A stretch of DNA of 32,175 nt. Origin: Actinomadura harenae (GTDB lineage Bacteria; Actinomycetota; Actinomycetes; Streptosporangiales; Streptosporangiaceae). Positions 1-8,578 of the stretch are shown in pieces. The notes under the pieces are model-generated. The model searched no databases, was not told where the DNA came from, and worked only from the letters and a program-made list of their open reading frames with translations. The first letter of the stretch is position 1. The number at the start of each line of letters is the position of its first letter. The translations under genes and the position numbers were made by a program. Location: positions 1-32,175 of the forward strand of contig NZ_RFFG01000090.1 of NCBI RefSeq assembly GCF_003696215.1, given 5' to 3'.

Positions 1-189
1 CTGGGCGACCACCTGGTGCACAACACCCCCAAACCCACCCTGCTCACCCTCTTCGGCGCCGTTCTGGAGGACGCGAACCCCGCCGAACGCGCCCTCGTCC
101 TCGGCGGCCTCCCCGCCCCGGTCCGCGTCATCTGGCACGTCATCGGCCGCCCCCGCTACGCCCGCCACGTCCGCCGCGTCCGCGGCTGA
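1..189 (+). CDS. 3' end of a hemerythrin-like domain protein (partial)
   Basis: An open frame enters from the left edge and stops at TGA 187-189, giving 62 C-terminal residues. The segment reads LEDANPAERALVLGGLPAPVR, then IWHVIGRPRYARHVRRVRG. This resembles from memory the C-terminal tail of actinobacterial hemerythrin-domain proteins, where a P-x-P-V-R stretch and a basic Arg-rich end follow the helical bundle. The iron-binding His/Glu residues would lie outside the window, so the metal site cannot be checked. It is 21 bases upstream of the DUF4267 gene and on the same strand, so the two are probably co-transcribed. The family name is tentative; that this is a real coding 3' end is well supported by frame and codon use. 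Confidence 0.45.
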   Translation: MGDHLVHNTPKPTLLTLFGAVLEDANPAERALVLGGLPAPVRVIWHVIGRPRYARHVRRVRG

Positions 190-210
190 CCCCGTCCAAG
201 GAGAAGAACC

Positions 211-603
211 ATGTCGCTGAAGAACGTCAACACCGCCCTCGCCACCCTCATCGTCCTGTTCACCTTCTACCTCGGAGTGACCTTCGTCCTGATCCCCGGG
301 ACGCAGGCGCCGGGCTTCGGCCTGCCGACCTGGCCCTCCGGCGACGGCGGCGGCTTCCTCATCGTGAAGGGCAACCGCGAGCTCGCGATGGGCCTCGGCA
401 TGGGCGTCCTGCTCCTGACGGGCCACCGCCGCCCCCTCGGCTGGGTCCTGCTGATGGGAGCCGCCGCCCCGTTCGGCGACATGCTCACCGTCCTGGCCCA
501 CCACGGCTCCATGGCCGCCGCGTTCGGCATCCACGGCCTGACCTCGGCACTGATCGCACTCACCGGCCTGCTGATCCTCCGCGAGACCCGCAAGCCCGCC
601 TGA
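211..603 (+). CDS. DUF4267-type small integral membrane protein
   Basis: This 130-residue protein is mostly hydrophobic, with about four membrane segments: roughly residues 8-28, 58-72, 75-95 and 102-123. The pattern of an N-terminal membrane helix, a GFGLP loop, a K-G-x-R-E-L-A-M-G segment and a G-D-M motif before the third loop matches DUF4267 proteins. These are small actinobacterial membrane proteins of unknown function. The ATG at 211 is preceded by AAGGAG at about 8 bases, which fixes the start. It lies between the hemerythrin-like gene and the FAD oxidoreductase gene (32-base gap) and looks like part of the same operon. Length fits the family, and no lesion is seen. Confidence 0.85.
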   Translation: MSLKNVNTALATLIVLFTFYLGVTFVLIPGTQAPGFGLPTWPSGDGGGFLIVKGNRELAMGLGMGVLLLTGHRRPLGWVLLMGAAAPFGDMLTVLAHHGSMAAAFGIHGLTSALIALTGLLILRETRKPA

Positions 604-635
604 CTCCCGCACACCAACTCGACAAGGAGACGACG

Positions 636-1939
636 ATGACGAACAACGACCTGCGCAACGTCCTCAAGGGACGCGTGATCCTGCCCGGTGACGACGGCTT
701 CGAACAGGCCGCCACCCCGTGGAACCTGACCGTCAGACAGCCGGTCGCGGCCGTGGCGCAGGCCACGGACACCGACGACGTGGCGGCACTCGTCCGCCAC
801 GCACGGCGGACGGGCATGACGGTGACCGCGCAGCCGACCGGCCACGGCGCCTCAGGTGACGTGGACGGCCTGATCCTGCTGCGCACCGGCCTCCTGAACA
901 AAGTGGAGGTGAACGCCGCGGAACGGATCGTCCGAGTCGGCGCGGGCGCCAAGTGGGAACAGGTGCAGGCCGCCGCCGGACCGCTGGGCCTGACCGGCCT
1001 GTCCGGCAGCGCACCGGGCGTCGGCGTGACCGGCTACACCCTCGGCGGCGGCCTCGGCTGGTTCAGCCGCAAACACGGCTTCGCCTCCGACAGCGTCCGG
1101 GCCATCGACATCGTGGACGCCGACGGCGAGCCACGCCGGGTGACCGCCGAATCCGACCCCGACCTGTTCTGGGCCCTGCGCGGCGGCGGCGGAGACTTCG
1201 CGATCGTGACCGCCCTCGAACTCGACCTGTACCCCGCGCCGGTCATCTACGGCGGACGCGTGATCTGGCCGGAACACCGGACCCGAGAGGTGTACGACGC
1301 GTTCCTGGAGCTCACCGCCGACGCACCCCGCGAACTCAGCATCTGGATCAACCGCTTCCAACCCCCCGGCGCGCCCCCGATGGTGACCCTGGACCTGACC
1401 TACCTGGGCGAACCGGCCGCCGCCGAGGACCTCCTAGTGCGCATCGACAAGATCGAGGGCGCGATCTCCGACAGCCGCGGCATCGTCCCGATCGCCGACC
1501 TAGGCACCATCACCGCCGAACCCACCGACCCCGTCCCGTCCATCACCCGCGCGGAACTCCTCACCCACCTGGACGCGGACGCCGTGGACCTCCTCCTGGC
1601 CAAGCCCGTCGCACCGCTCATCAACATGCAGATCAGACACCTAGGCGGAGCCCTAGCCGACCCAGGGACCGGTGCAAGCGGCACAGTGCCCGAGCCCTAC
1701 CTGCTCGCCCTCCTGGGCCTGGGCCTCCCGCACACGTCCGACGCAACCCACACCAAGCAGGCCGAGGTCATAGCCGACCTGAAGACCTACACCGCCGCCC
1801 GCAGGCCCTACACCCTGCTGTCCCCGGCGAAAGCGCGGCCGACTCCTTCTCCGCCAACACGCTCGCACGGCTCCAGGAGATCAAACGAGCCCACGACCCA
1901 CACAACATCTTCCGCGCGAACTACCCGGTACTCGCATAA
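636..1939 (+). pseudogene. FAD-linked (PCMH/BBE-type) oxidoreductase, broken by one frameshift
   Basis: The gene has a clear AAGGAG site 6 bases before ATG 636. Residues 30-200 form an FAD_binding_4 (PCMH) domain. It shows PTGHGAS with His70, where the family's flavin-linking His usually sits, then GYTLGGGLGWFSRKHG and a P-D-L-F-W-A-L-R-GGGGDF stretch. The C-terminal BBE end, with HDPHNIFRANYPV before TAA 1939, is present but in the +1 frame. The frame changes in the C4 run at 1822-1825, where one extra C would restore TLLSPGESAADSFSANTLARL. Repaired, it would be about 434 residues, a usual length for these oxidases of sugars, alcohols or secondary metabolites. Either the gene is dead or the run is a sequencing error. 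Without repair the frame continues as low-complexity residues and runs into the DUF2871 reading frame. Confidence 0.85.
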
Positions 1940-1955
1940 CCAGCCCCCGCACCCA

Positions 1956-1981
1956 CCCCGTCCAGCGAAACCTGGACGGGG
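1956..1981 (+). terminator. Strong hairpin after the oxidoreductase gene
   Basis: Arms CCCCGTCCAG (1956-1965) and CTGGACGGGG (1972-1981) are perfectly complementary over 10 bp with a 6-base loop (CGAAAC). It starts 16 bases after the repaired stop of the oxidoreductase. No T-run follows, as is common for actinobacterial terminators. Confidence 0.6.
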
Positions 1982-2018
1982 CCCTGCCCACCTCCCGGCC
2001 AGACCCCCGAGGACCCCC

Positions 2019-2171
2019 GTGAAGAAGCTCTACTACGCCGCCTACACCTACATGATCGTCGGGCTGATCAGCGGCTTCTACTACCGCGAACTCACCAAAC
2101 TGAACCACTTCACCGGCGACTCCCACCAGCTGGCACCCGCACGATTCCCCATGGCCTCTATCGGCCGTTAG
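2019..2171 (+). pseudogene. Truncated DUF2871 membrane protein (N-terminal piece)
   Basis: From GTG 2019, preceded by GAGGACCC (weak site), the product starts VKKLYYAAYTYMIVGLISG and continues FYYRELTKLNHFTGD. This is the typical start of DUF2871 proteins, small membrane proteins of about 130-160 residues. After the FTGD motif (near 2120) the family would continue into a VVHTH-type histidine helix and further membrane segments. Here it changes to unrelated residues and stops at 2171 after 50 residues. The loss of homology marks a likely recombination or insertion junction near 2120-2135. The remainder of the gene is not recognisable downstream in the window. The family assignment is from memory of the N-terminal motif. 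Confidence 0.7.
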
Positions 2172-2276
2172 CGCTGCCTCCTCTTGCTGTCTGCCCCGGG
2201 GTCCGTGATCTTGATCCGGTCATCGATCTTGACAACGAGGCCATCAAGCCTTACTGGCTGCAGCAAGGGAGTTCGG

Positions 2277-3629
2277 ATGATCCGACAATTCTTGGCTGCT
2301 ACTGCGGCTATGGCGACAGCGCTCGCACTGACGTCGCCCGCCGTGGCCGCCGCTCCGGCGAAGGCCAAGGAAACGGAGTTCTGGTACAGCCGCCCCCTCC
2401 AGCTGAACCAGTCGCAAGCGACCTCACTAAAGGCGCCACCCGCCGCCGAGGCGCGGCCACGGGCCACACCGCTTCGGGAGATTCAACGAAGAACCCAAGA
2501 GAACTCTTACGAGATGAACGCCTCCAATCCTGGGTCCGAATTCAATGGTGCAGCGGCTTTCGCTCCACTCGCCCACTGTGCGAAGCAGAAGGTCGGCCAC
2601 CCAAAGATCGGACTAGTGGAGAGTCACTTCCTCTTCTGCACCAAGGGCAATGCTGACCTGGTGCACCAAAGCGGTAAGAAGATCACCGGCCGAATTCCCT
2701 ACTATCTTACGGTCGCAGGGATCGGGCACAACGGCAAGCGACAGATCGATTTCCAGATCAAGGCCACTGGCATCGTCCCCTGGGGTGACATGGCAAAACT
2801 AGACATTCACCTTCAATTCTATATCTACTGCGGCCCCATGCGAGCAACGACGCCGGCTGCAAGGAGGGCACCAGTCCGACTGCGCTGAGGCGTGTGTCGA
2901 CCTGGAGGCATGTCGCTGCCGACAAGCTCATGAAGATGACCTCGCCCAGCGCCGTCGGCCAAGGAGTTGAGAAGGTCAACTTCACAAGGTGGCAACTCCT
3001 GGTCGGCAGTCCGGAGATCGTCGTCGCCAACGACGTGCCTCTGATCGACCAGACAGCCCGATTCGACTCTGCTCGCTACGCCACCGGCAAAATGGGAGCC
3101 ATCTTCAACCAGGTGACACCCCACCTGCTATACAAGCGCGGCGACCGTACGGTTACCGAGAGTGTCAATCATATCTGGCGGGCATGCAACAAGACCGAGA
3201 CTACAATCCCCACTGTCAAGAACAAGCACATCCCCGGCTGCAATAAAAACACTCCGCTGCATCGCCTCTACCATCCCTAAACGAAGAAGGTCAAAGTCGG
3301 CACGACGACCAAAATCATCGACCGATAAAAGAACAATCGGGCCATGTCGGTCAGAACGTGCGAAGCCAAATGGCCTGGCTACCCCAGCCGCGGCAGCGAC
3401 TGCGATGAATTCCCCTCGCATCGACCTACGAGGGCGCAGACGCTCCAGGTTGGGACCCCAAAGCAGTTCCCGGGAGTTACTCCGTCTACCCGGTCAAGTC
3501 CGACGGCAACCAAACGGCCGGCCGCATGCTCGGCACTTGGTACACCCAGGATCGCATCCTGGACTGGAGTGGCAAGGATCCCGTCACGCGTACCACCTGG
3601 CGTGACCCTTCGTCATCTGGATCCGATAG
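2277..3629 (+). pseudogene. Secreted NucA/NucB-type deoxyribonuclease, multiply frameshifted
   Basis: ATG 2277 follows a GGGAG site and starts a signal peptide (basic MIR, hydrophobic core, cleavage near AVAAAPA, about residue 25). The reading continues in frame to the C-run near 2832-2836, where one missing base shifts it; the next frame gives a Cys-containing region and then VNFTRWQLLVGSPEIV. In-frame stops appear at 3278-3280 and near 3323-3325. The 3' end, read across two further one-base lesions, gives CDEFP-[F]-ASTYEGADAPGWDP, later SVYPVKSDGNQTAGRMLG, and ends DP-[F]-VIWIR before TAG 3627-3629. The CDEFPFASTYEGA signature is characteristic of NucA/NucB extracellular nucleases. With at least four disabling changes this is a decayed exported nuclease, possibly a toxin. 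GC and codon bias are visibly lower than in neighbouring genes, suggesting a separate origin. Confidence 0.72.
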
Positions 3630-3673
3630 CCGTACGCTAAGACTCCACCGTTGACAGCTTCTAATCGCCGGAG

Positions 3674-4121
3674 ATGTGGGTGCTGTCCCCAGAACAAGAG
3701 AGCAATGCCCTCGTCCTCGTCGAGAGCCATCAGTCCACGTTGCAGGAGGTCGCGGAACTCCAGAGCCCGGACGGTTCCGCTCCGAGCCTCGGGGACCGTC
3801 TCGTCTTCGAGAGGCCGTACCTCTTCATCGTCAGTCCCGGCGAGGACCATTACCCGCGAGTGACCCTCCAGCGATGGTCACAGGAACCCACCCCTGCTTC
3901 CACAGCATGGACTCAAGTTGGGTTGTTCCGTGTCCGCCTCGACGGTGAAGAGTTGGAAGCCTGGGCACTGACGCAAGGACCTTCGGAGGGCCAGCCTGAC
4001 CATCACTCCAGGCTGGTACGGACTCCGGATCCTCTGCAAGGGGAGTGAGAAGCTTCAGGAACGAGGAAGCGGCTTCCTCGAGGGGCTCGAGCAGTACCTT
4101 CTGCAACTGTGGCAAGCCTGA
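3674..4121 (+). pseudogene. Small companion gene of the nuclease, frameshifted near its 3' end
   Basis: From ATG 3674 the frame encodes about 105 residues that look genuine (EQESNALVLVESHQSTLQEV, RPYLFIVSPGEDHYPRVTLQRW). Near 3980-3990 sense shifts to another frame, which gives SLTITPGWYGLRILCKGSE, then GSGFLEGLEQYLLQLW and TGA at 4119-4121. The repaired product would be about 148 residues, cytoplasmic, with no signal peptide. The family is not recognised. It sits 44 bases after a secreted nuclease gene on the same strand, and both are decayed. An immunity or partner protein is therefore possible, but that is inference from position only. GGAG lies directly against the ATG, too close for normal use, so the true start is uncertain. 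Confidence 0.55.
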
Positions 4122-4141
4122 GCGAACGACGAACAAGCATG

Positions 4142-4176
4142 CCCCGCGCCCGGCACGAGGGCGCGGGGTGTCTTTC
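4142..4176 (+). terminator. Rho-independent terminator after the nuclease/companion pair
   Basis: Perfect 10-bp stem: CCCCGCGCCC (4142-4151) pairs with GGGCGCGGGG (4159-4168) around a 7-base loop, followed by the T-rich TGTCTTTCT. It begins 20 bases after the companion gene's repaired stop and closes that unit. Confidence 0.85.
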
Positions 4177-5004
4177 TGTTAGCAAGGCTGCCACTCGGCT
4201 ATGCCAGCGAGGCTTCCCAATACCCGCCCACGCCCAGGCCAGCCGTGTCGATGCCGCACGGCGGCGGCGTGGATGCCCGGTGGCCGCTCGGGTGGTTCTG
4301 GTGTCCAACAACCCCCGGGCGCGAATTCTGTAGGATCCGCGCCACCCGTGTGCTCTGCCGCGCAATACCGCGCTTGTGGGGCCGTCTACTGTAACGGAGC
4401 CGGACAACCGCACCCGTACGTTCGGCCGCGTAGACCGCACTCGGTCCCACTCGGACGGTGGGGCCGACGAGTGACGGTGGTTGGGGCACGTCATGTGCAT
4501 CGGGTGCTGCGGTGCGACGCTGGGATGATGGCAGCGTCTTTGGCGGACTTGTGCACGACCCGAGACGCAGAGCGCGCGGCCAAAGATCGGGCGCCCGCAC
4601 CGATGGTCGGCAGACTGAGCGGATCGGTGGTGGCGCGATGCGTCCAGCTCCATGCCGACGACCGAGGCGCTCGGGCACCCAAGTTCGCCGATATCGAGGC
4701 ACTCGTCCTCGACTTGCGGGGTTGGAGGGAGTGGAGGAAACGTTCGACTGCCTATGGGGTGTCGGAGGTGGCGGCCCAGCCCCCGTGACGGCTCCACCCC
4801 CGGGCCTGGCCCTCCCCGGAACAGGAGCGTCAGTTTCCGCTGAGGGGGCGGGTGGACGTCGCGGTCCGCATGGCGCCAATCCGATGGTCGGAGCAATGCT
4901 GTCGATCCCTGCAGCAAAACCCCAGTTCACCACATGGAGCCCCGATTTTCTGAGCGGGACGCCATCAACGTACCGGGCAGATTACTGGACCCCGGATATG
5001 CGTT
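4177..5004. other. About 0.8 kb with no convincing gene
   Basis: Several long frames exist on both strands, as expected in GC-rich DNA. None has a credible ribosome binding site, recognisable motif or coherent codon pattern. The translations are Arg/Pro/Gly-rich and mutually overlapping. It may be a degraded gene or spacer between the decayed left segment and the intact system starting at about 5005. Confidence 0.5.
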
Positions 5005-5032
5005 TTCCAGTGTTGTCGCGAAGTTGCTGGAA
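5005..5032. promoter_or_regulatory. TTCCA-N18-TGGAA inverted repeat, copy 1
   Basis: TTCCAG (5005-5010) and CTGGAA (5027-5032) form a perfect 6-bp inverted repeat. Counted as TTCCA/TGGAA the spacer is exactly 18, the same as at 19983 and 23696. Its centre is about 64 bases upstream of the start site predicted from the promoter at 5048-5076, a typical position for an activator site. Operator function is inferred from the repeated arrangement. Confidence 0.6.
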
Positions 5033-5047
5033 TTAGGGTTTCCGGTG

Positions 5048-5076
5048 TTGTCACAGGCCAGTTTAGGGGCGATAAT
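5048..5076 (+). promoter_or_regulatory. Sigma-70-like promoter of the 5110 gene
   Basis: TTGTCA (5048-5053), a 17-base spacer and GATAAT (5071-5076) make a near-consensus promoter, predicting a start near 5083 and a leader of about 27 bases before ATG 5110. The -35 lies in the second copy of a 16-bp direct repeat with two mismatches (5004-5019 and 5039-5054, 35 bases apart). Confidence 0.7.
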
Positions 5077-5109
5077 CGGAAGCTCGGAGATGCGAGGCCG
5101 GGGGTGGGC

Positions 5110-6555
5110 ATGGCTGAGAACCAAATCTGGGCCTATTCGTTCGCCGAGACGGACAATACCGATCCAGTCCACCTGGGTGAGGCATTTGCGGCGCAGTGGG
5201 AGCAGGCCGCCGAACATATGCGGGACCCGGAACGGAGCGTGTTCGTCAAGTGGGTGCAGCAGTTCGGTGCTGACCGCGGATATAACGTCGCCACCCGGGA
5301 TCTGATGATCGATGTGGTCGAAGGCGACGACGCCATCAATTTTCGGCTGCTGAGCGCCGTGCGCTGGCTCGCGCCGAGCAGTTCTGCCGCGTACGCGGGG
5401 GCGCCCCTCAACGCCGAGACGCTCTGGAGTCTCAGCTCGCGGGCCGCCAGTCCCGGCGCTGACGCCCAGGTCGAGGCGGCCGGCCTGTGCCGGGAGATCG
5501 CCGACTACCAGGTGCTGCGGGAACTCGCCTGCGTGCCGGGTGGCGTAGAGCTCGGGCGGATCGAGGAACGCAGGACGCGGGCCGCCGAGCGCTGGGCCCA
5601 AGAGGCCTGTGAGCTCTCCGCCCTCTACCCCGGGCTGACCGGGCGGCTGGATGCGGCCGACCCACCTTCGGCCGAGATAATGAACATCGCGGTCGACGAG
5701 GAAAGAGCGGCGCGGCGGCTCGATCGGGCCATCATTGCCGGAGAGCGGTGCGACCTCGCGCTCGGAGTTCCGCGCTGGTTCGCCTTTCTGCGTGACCGCG
5801 CCGACGCCGACGCGGTCCGGCTGCTCGCCGTCCTCTGGTGCCTGCCAGAGGCCGCTGAGCAGGTGAACCACAGGATCGCCGGGGCGGCGGCTCCTGAACA
5901 GGCGCAGCCCTACGCCTCAGAACGGCCGGAACCCCAAAACGCGTACCAGGCCACGGAGGAACCCTCTCCGCGGACCGCTCGCGTCTACCCGCGCCCTACC
6001 CGCCAACCCGTGCCTGCGGCTCCCGCCGCGCCGGAGCCAGAGCCGCCTACGGAGATCCCGGCGTTCGACGACGGATCGATCACCGGCTCTGGCGACCAGA
6101 CGGGCGGGGGCCGGGCCGGAGCCGTGTTCTTCGCGCTGCTCGGCATCGCGGGAGTAGCCCTGATCTGGCTGCTCTACCTGTGGCTGCCGGTGCCGGCCGC
6201 CCAGCTGCGGGTGATCACCTGGGCGATCGCTCTGGCGCTCGTGGGGGAGACCATGGCGGAGTGCACGCTGGCCGGTCTGCTCGGCCGCGACTACCACCCG
6301 GATTACGCCCTGCTCCCAGCAGTCGGCCGCTTCTTCCAGGCATCGGTTGGCCGACTCGTCCGGCAGGTGGCAGACCTGCCCAGGGGCGGCCTGTTCCGCG
6401 CGGTCCTCACCGTCGCCGGGGCATTCGTGGCTCTCCTCATCCTGGGCTCGCTGGCCGCCGCGTTCTCCGTGGTGGTGCCGCTCGCCGCCCTGGTCGGTCA
6501 CGTGGGCTGGGCGTACATGCGTTGGTACCGCTGGTCCACCGGCCTGATCCGCTGA
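5110..6555 (+). CDS. Unknown protein: cytosolic helical region plus C-terminal membrane segments
   Basis: This 481-residue protein is not a family I recognise. Residues 1-270 are charged and mostly helical, rich in acidic and aromatic residues near the start (MAENQIWAYSFAETDNTDP). Residues 275-335 are a Pro/Glu/Ala-rich linker. The C-terminus has about four membrane segments, roughly at 338-360, 366-392, 431-453 and 455-475. ATG 5110 is preceded by GGGGGTGGG; an in-frame GTG at 5104 would add two residues. It is monocistronic with its own promoter and upstream inverted repeat, and its stop lies 3 bases from the end of the convergent minus-strand operon. The architecture suggests a membrane anchor or sensor partner of that operon, which is supported only by the shared operator-like element and by proximity. 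Confidence 0.85.
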   Translation: MAENQIWAYSFAETDNTDPVHLGEAFAAQWEQAAEHMRDPERSVFVKWVQQFGADRGYNVATRDLMIDVVEGDDAINFRLLSAVRWLAPSSSAAYAGAPLNAETLWSLSSRAASPGADAQVEAAGLCREIADYQVLRELACVPGGVELGRIEERRTRAAERWAQEACELSALYPGLTGRLDAADPPSAEIMNIAVDEERAARRLDRAIIAGERCDLALGVPRWFAFLRDRADADAVRLLAVLWCLPEAAEQVNHRIAGAAAPEQAQPYASERPEPQNAYQATEEPSPRTARVYPRPTRQPVPAAPAAPEPEPPTEIPAFDDGSITGSGDQTGGGRAGAVFFALLGIAGVALIWLLYLWLPVPAAQLRVITWAIALALVGETMAECTLAGLLGRDYHPDYALLPAVGRFFQASVGRLVRQVADLPRGGLFRAVLTVAGAFVALLILGSLAAAFSVVVPLAALVGHVGWAYMRWYRWSTGLIR

Positions 6556-6558
6556 CGC

Positions 6559-7461
6559 TCATGGAAGCAGGCCGCGCAGGCGCCGTACGTCGGCGTGCCG
6601 CTCGTCGTGGACGGTCAGCGCCTCCCGGAGGGCGGCGTCGATCGTTTCCAGCCGCGCTTCGACCTCGTCCAGCGAGGAACGGACGCGTGGGAGACCCGAG
6701 CCATCGGTCAGGGGGCTCGTGGCAAGGGCCTCGCACAGCTCGCGATCGGCTTGCCGGTACGCCTTGATGTGAGGCAGGCGTACCTGAAGCTCGGCCGACA
6801 GGTCGGTGAATTCCTCGTCGAGCGACCGCAGCTCGGCGTCGAGCTCGGCGAGCCGTCCGCGTTCGTCCGTCAGCCGCTGTCCGGCCTGTACGAGCTGGCC
6901 GACCAAGGACTTCGCACGGGCCATCTCGGCGATGACCGACTGGTCGAGCCGGTCCAGCTGGCCCTCCGCCGACTCGTTCAGTGCTCGGGCTGCCGCGGCC
7001 AGCGCGGCCTCCTCCGTCGCGGCGTCCTGAAACGCCGCCGCCTGTTCGGCTAGCGCCCGGCGCTGCTCGCGCAGCGGCTCGAGCTCGGCGTTCAGCGCGT
7101 CCAGCCGCTTCAGCTCGGCGAGCTCGGCCGTGAGCCGCGCGTGCTCCTCTCGTACGGCGGCGAGCTCGGCGAGCGCGGGCCGTACCTGTTCGGCGAGGTC
7201 CTGGGCGGCAGCGAGCTCGGCCCGCCGGACGGTCAGCTCGGCCCGGATCTTCGTCAGGCGCTCCGCGGCCTGTGACGGCCCGAGCGAGGCCATCTCCTGT
7301 AGACGGCCGGCGGTGTCCATGAGGTCGGGGAACCTCTTGAGAGCGGTGTTCAGCCGACTCACGAAGAGGAACGCGGCGATGTCGTCCTCGGCCTTTGCGG
7401 CGTCCTGGAGCAGCGTTGCGATCAGCTCGGGCAACTCGGCGAGTGGATCGCGCTCAGTCAT
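6559..7461 (-). CDS. Coiled-coil protein, last gene of the nine-gene operon
   Basis: This 300-residue acidic protein has residues 60-245 forming long heptad-rich helices (repeated AELA/LAEL, EEHARLTAELAELKRL). A short helical head (residues 1-55) and a helical tail (245-300) flank them. There is no membrane segment, signal peptide or catalytic motif. ATG 7461 overlaps the stop of the preceding actin-like gene by 8 bases, so translation is probably coupled. By form it could be an oligomerising scaffold, or a nucleotide-exchange-like partner for the Hsp70-like protein next to it, comparable in shape to GrpE. That comparison is architectural only; no GrpE signature is seen. The DNA carries many GAGCTCGGC repeats, which reflect codon use for the AEL repeats. 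Confidence 0.85.
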   Translation of the reverse strand: MTERDPLAELPELIATLLQDAAKAEDDIAAFLFVSRLNTALKRFPDLMDTAGRLQEMASLGPSQAAERLTKIRAELTVRRAELAAAQDLAEQVRPALAELAAVREEHARLTAELAELKRLDALNAELEPLREQRRALAEQAAAFQDAATEEAALAAAARALNESAEGQLDRLDQSVIAEMARAKSLVGQLVQAGQRLTDERGRLAELDAELRSLDEEFTDLSAELQVRLPHIKAYRQADRELCEALATSPLTDGSGLPRVRSSLDEVEARLETIDAALREALTVHDERHADVRRLRGLLP

Positions 7462-8578
7462 TGGGCACCTCGTTTCGGGCGGGGCCGGACGGGGAGAGAA
7501 CGGCGGGTGGGGAGCCGTCGGGATCGAACAGCACGAGGCGCGGTGTGCCGTCGCGGAGCGTGCGCAGCCCGATCTGGTATCGGCCGGTCGGCAGGTCGGA
7601 CAGGTCGGCCTCGCGGGCCAGACCGTCGATTTCGATCCGCAGTGGGTCGCGATGGCCGAGGGGTACGTCGCATGGCTCGGCGTCACAGACGCCGAGCAGG
7701 AGGGGGCGGCCGTCCAGGGCGGCGAAGGAGCCGTACGCGCTCGGCAGTCCGACCAGCATCTGCTCGAATCGCCCATGCCTGCGGCGGTGCAGCGGGAGCA
7801 CCGCGCGTACCTGGTCGGGGGCAGGCTCGCCGTACCGCCCACGGGCGAGCACTGCGGCGCCCGTGGCGACCCAGCCGGTGCCGCCGACCGGTTCTCGCCC
7901 GCTGACCTGGCCGAACAGGCCGCGCAGCAGACCGAAGCCCCCGAAGCCGCCGCTGACGACGGTCCATACGGCGTCGGCGGGGCGTAACGGGCCGAGCTCG
8001 GCGCGCAGCCGCCGTTCGTAACCGGCGACCGCGTCCATGAGCGCGCCCGCGCTGACGTCGTGGCCGGCGACGGACGCCGCTCTGACGTCCCGATACAGGT
8101 CGTCGTCGGCCGCCACCCCGGTGACCGCTGCGATCCGGTGAGCTTCTTCGTCGAGCGTTTCCGCCAGCGCCGTCGCGGGCGCCTCGGGCGCGACGGTACT
8201 GGCGAAGGCCAGCCCGCCCAGGTCGGGGACCTCGATGAACCGGCCCAGGTGCAGCCGGGTGCCGTTCACCGTGACGAGCCCGGCGCGCAACGTGGCCCAG
8301 GTCGCGTCGCAGACGAGGAGCGTACCCTCGGCGCCCGTGGCGGCCGCCGCTGCAGCCGCCGCGACGAGCCGCCCGCAAGCGTGGAACTCACGCGGGCCCA
8401 CCGCGTGCCGGATCAGTTCCAGCCGGGCGAGGTCGAGTTCCGCGCCGGACCGGACGACCACGAGCGGCCCGGGGGGAAGCGGGCCGAGCGGCGACGGCGC
8501 CGCGACCGTCTCCGTACCGCCGTCGCCGACGCTGATCAGCAGGTCCTCGTCCAGGTCGAGGACGATCGCATGGCTCAT
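7454..8578 (-). CDS. Actin/Hsp70-like ATPase-fold protein
   Basis: This 374-residue protein begins MSHAIVLDLDEDLLISVGDG. Residues about 206-240 read VVSGGFGGFGLLRGLFG, then TGWVATGAAVLARG. The Gly-rich hairpin followed by a G-A-A-V-L-A segment resembles the adenosine motif and C-terminal helix of Hsp70/actin-type ATPases. The C-terminal 100 residues are beta-rich and could replace a substrate domain. It is much shorter than DnaK (over 600 residues), and the first phosphate loop (DLD-E rather than D-x-G-T-T) is weak, so catalysis may be altered or lost. ATG 8578 overlaps the stop of the GAP1 gene in an ATGA overlap. The fold assignment needs a profile search. Confidence 0.7.
   Translation of the reverse strand: MSHAIVLDLDEDLLISVGDGGTETVAAPSPLGPLPPGPLVVVRSGAELDLARLELIRHAVGPREFHACGRLVAAAAAAAATGAEGTLLVCDATWATLRAGLVTVNGTRLHLGRFIEVPDLGGLAFASTVAPEAPATALAETLDEEAHRIAAVTGVAADDDLYRDVRAASVAGHDVSAGALMDAVAGYERRLRAELGPLRPADAVWTVVSGGFGGFGLLRGLFGQVSGREPVGGTGWVATGAAVLARGRYGEPAPDQVRAVLPLHRRRHGRFEQMLVGLPSAYGSFAALDGRPLLLGVCDAEPCDVPLGHRDPLRIEIDGLAREADLSDLPTGRYQIGLRTLRDGTPRLVLFDPDGSPPAVLSPSGPARNEVPND

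Noticed and set aside
4201..4788. 195-residue plus-strand frame in the left spacer
   Set aside because: No ribosome binding site, low-complexity composition and overlapping frames on both strands.
7080..7220. GAGCTCGGC repeats suggesting a DNA repeat array
   Set aside because: They encode in-frame AEL heptads of the coiled coil and have no constant period.
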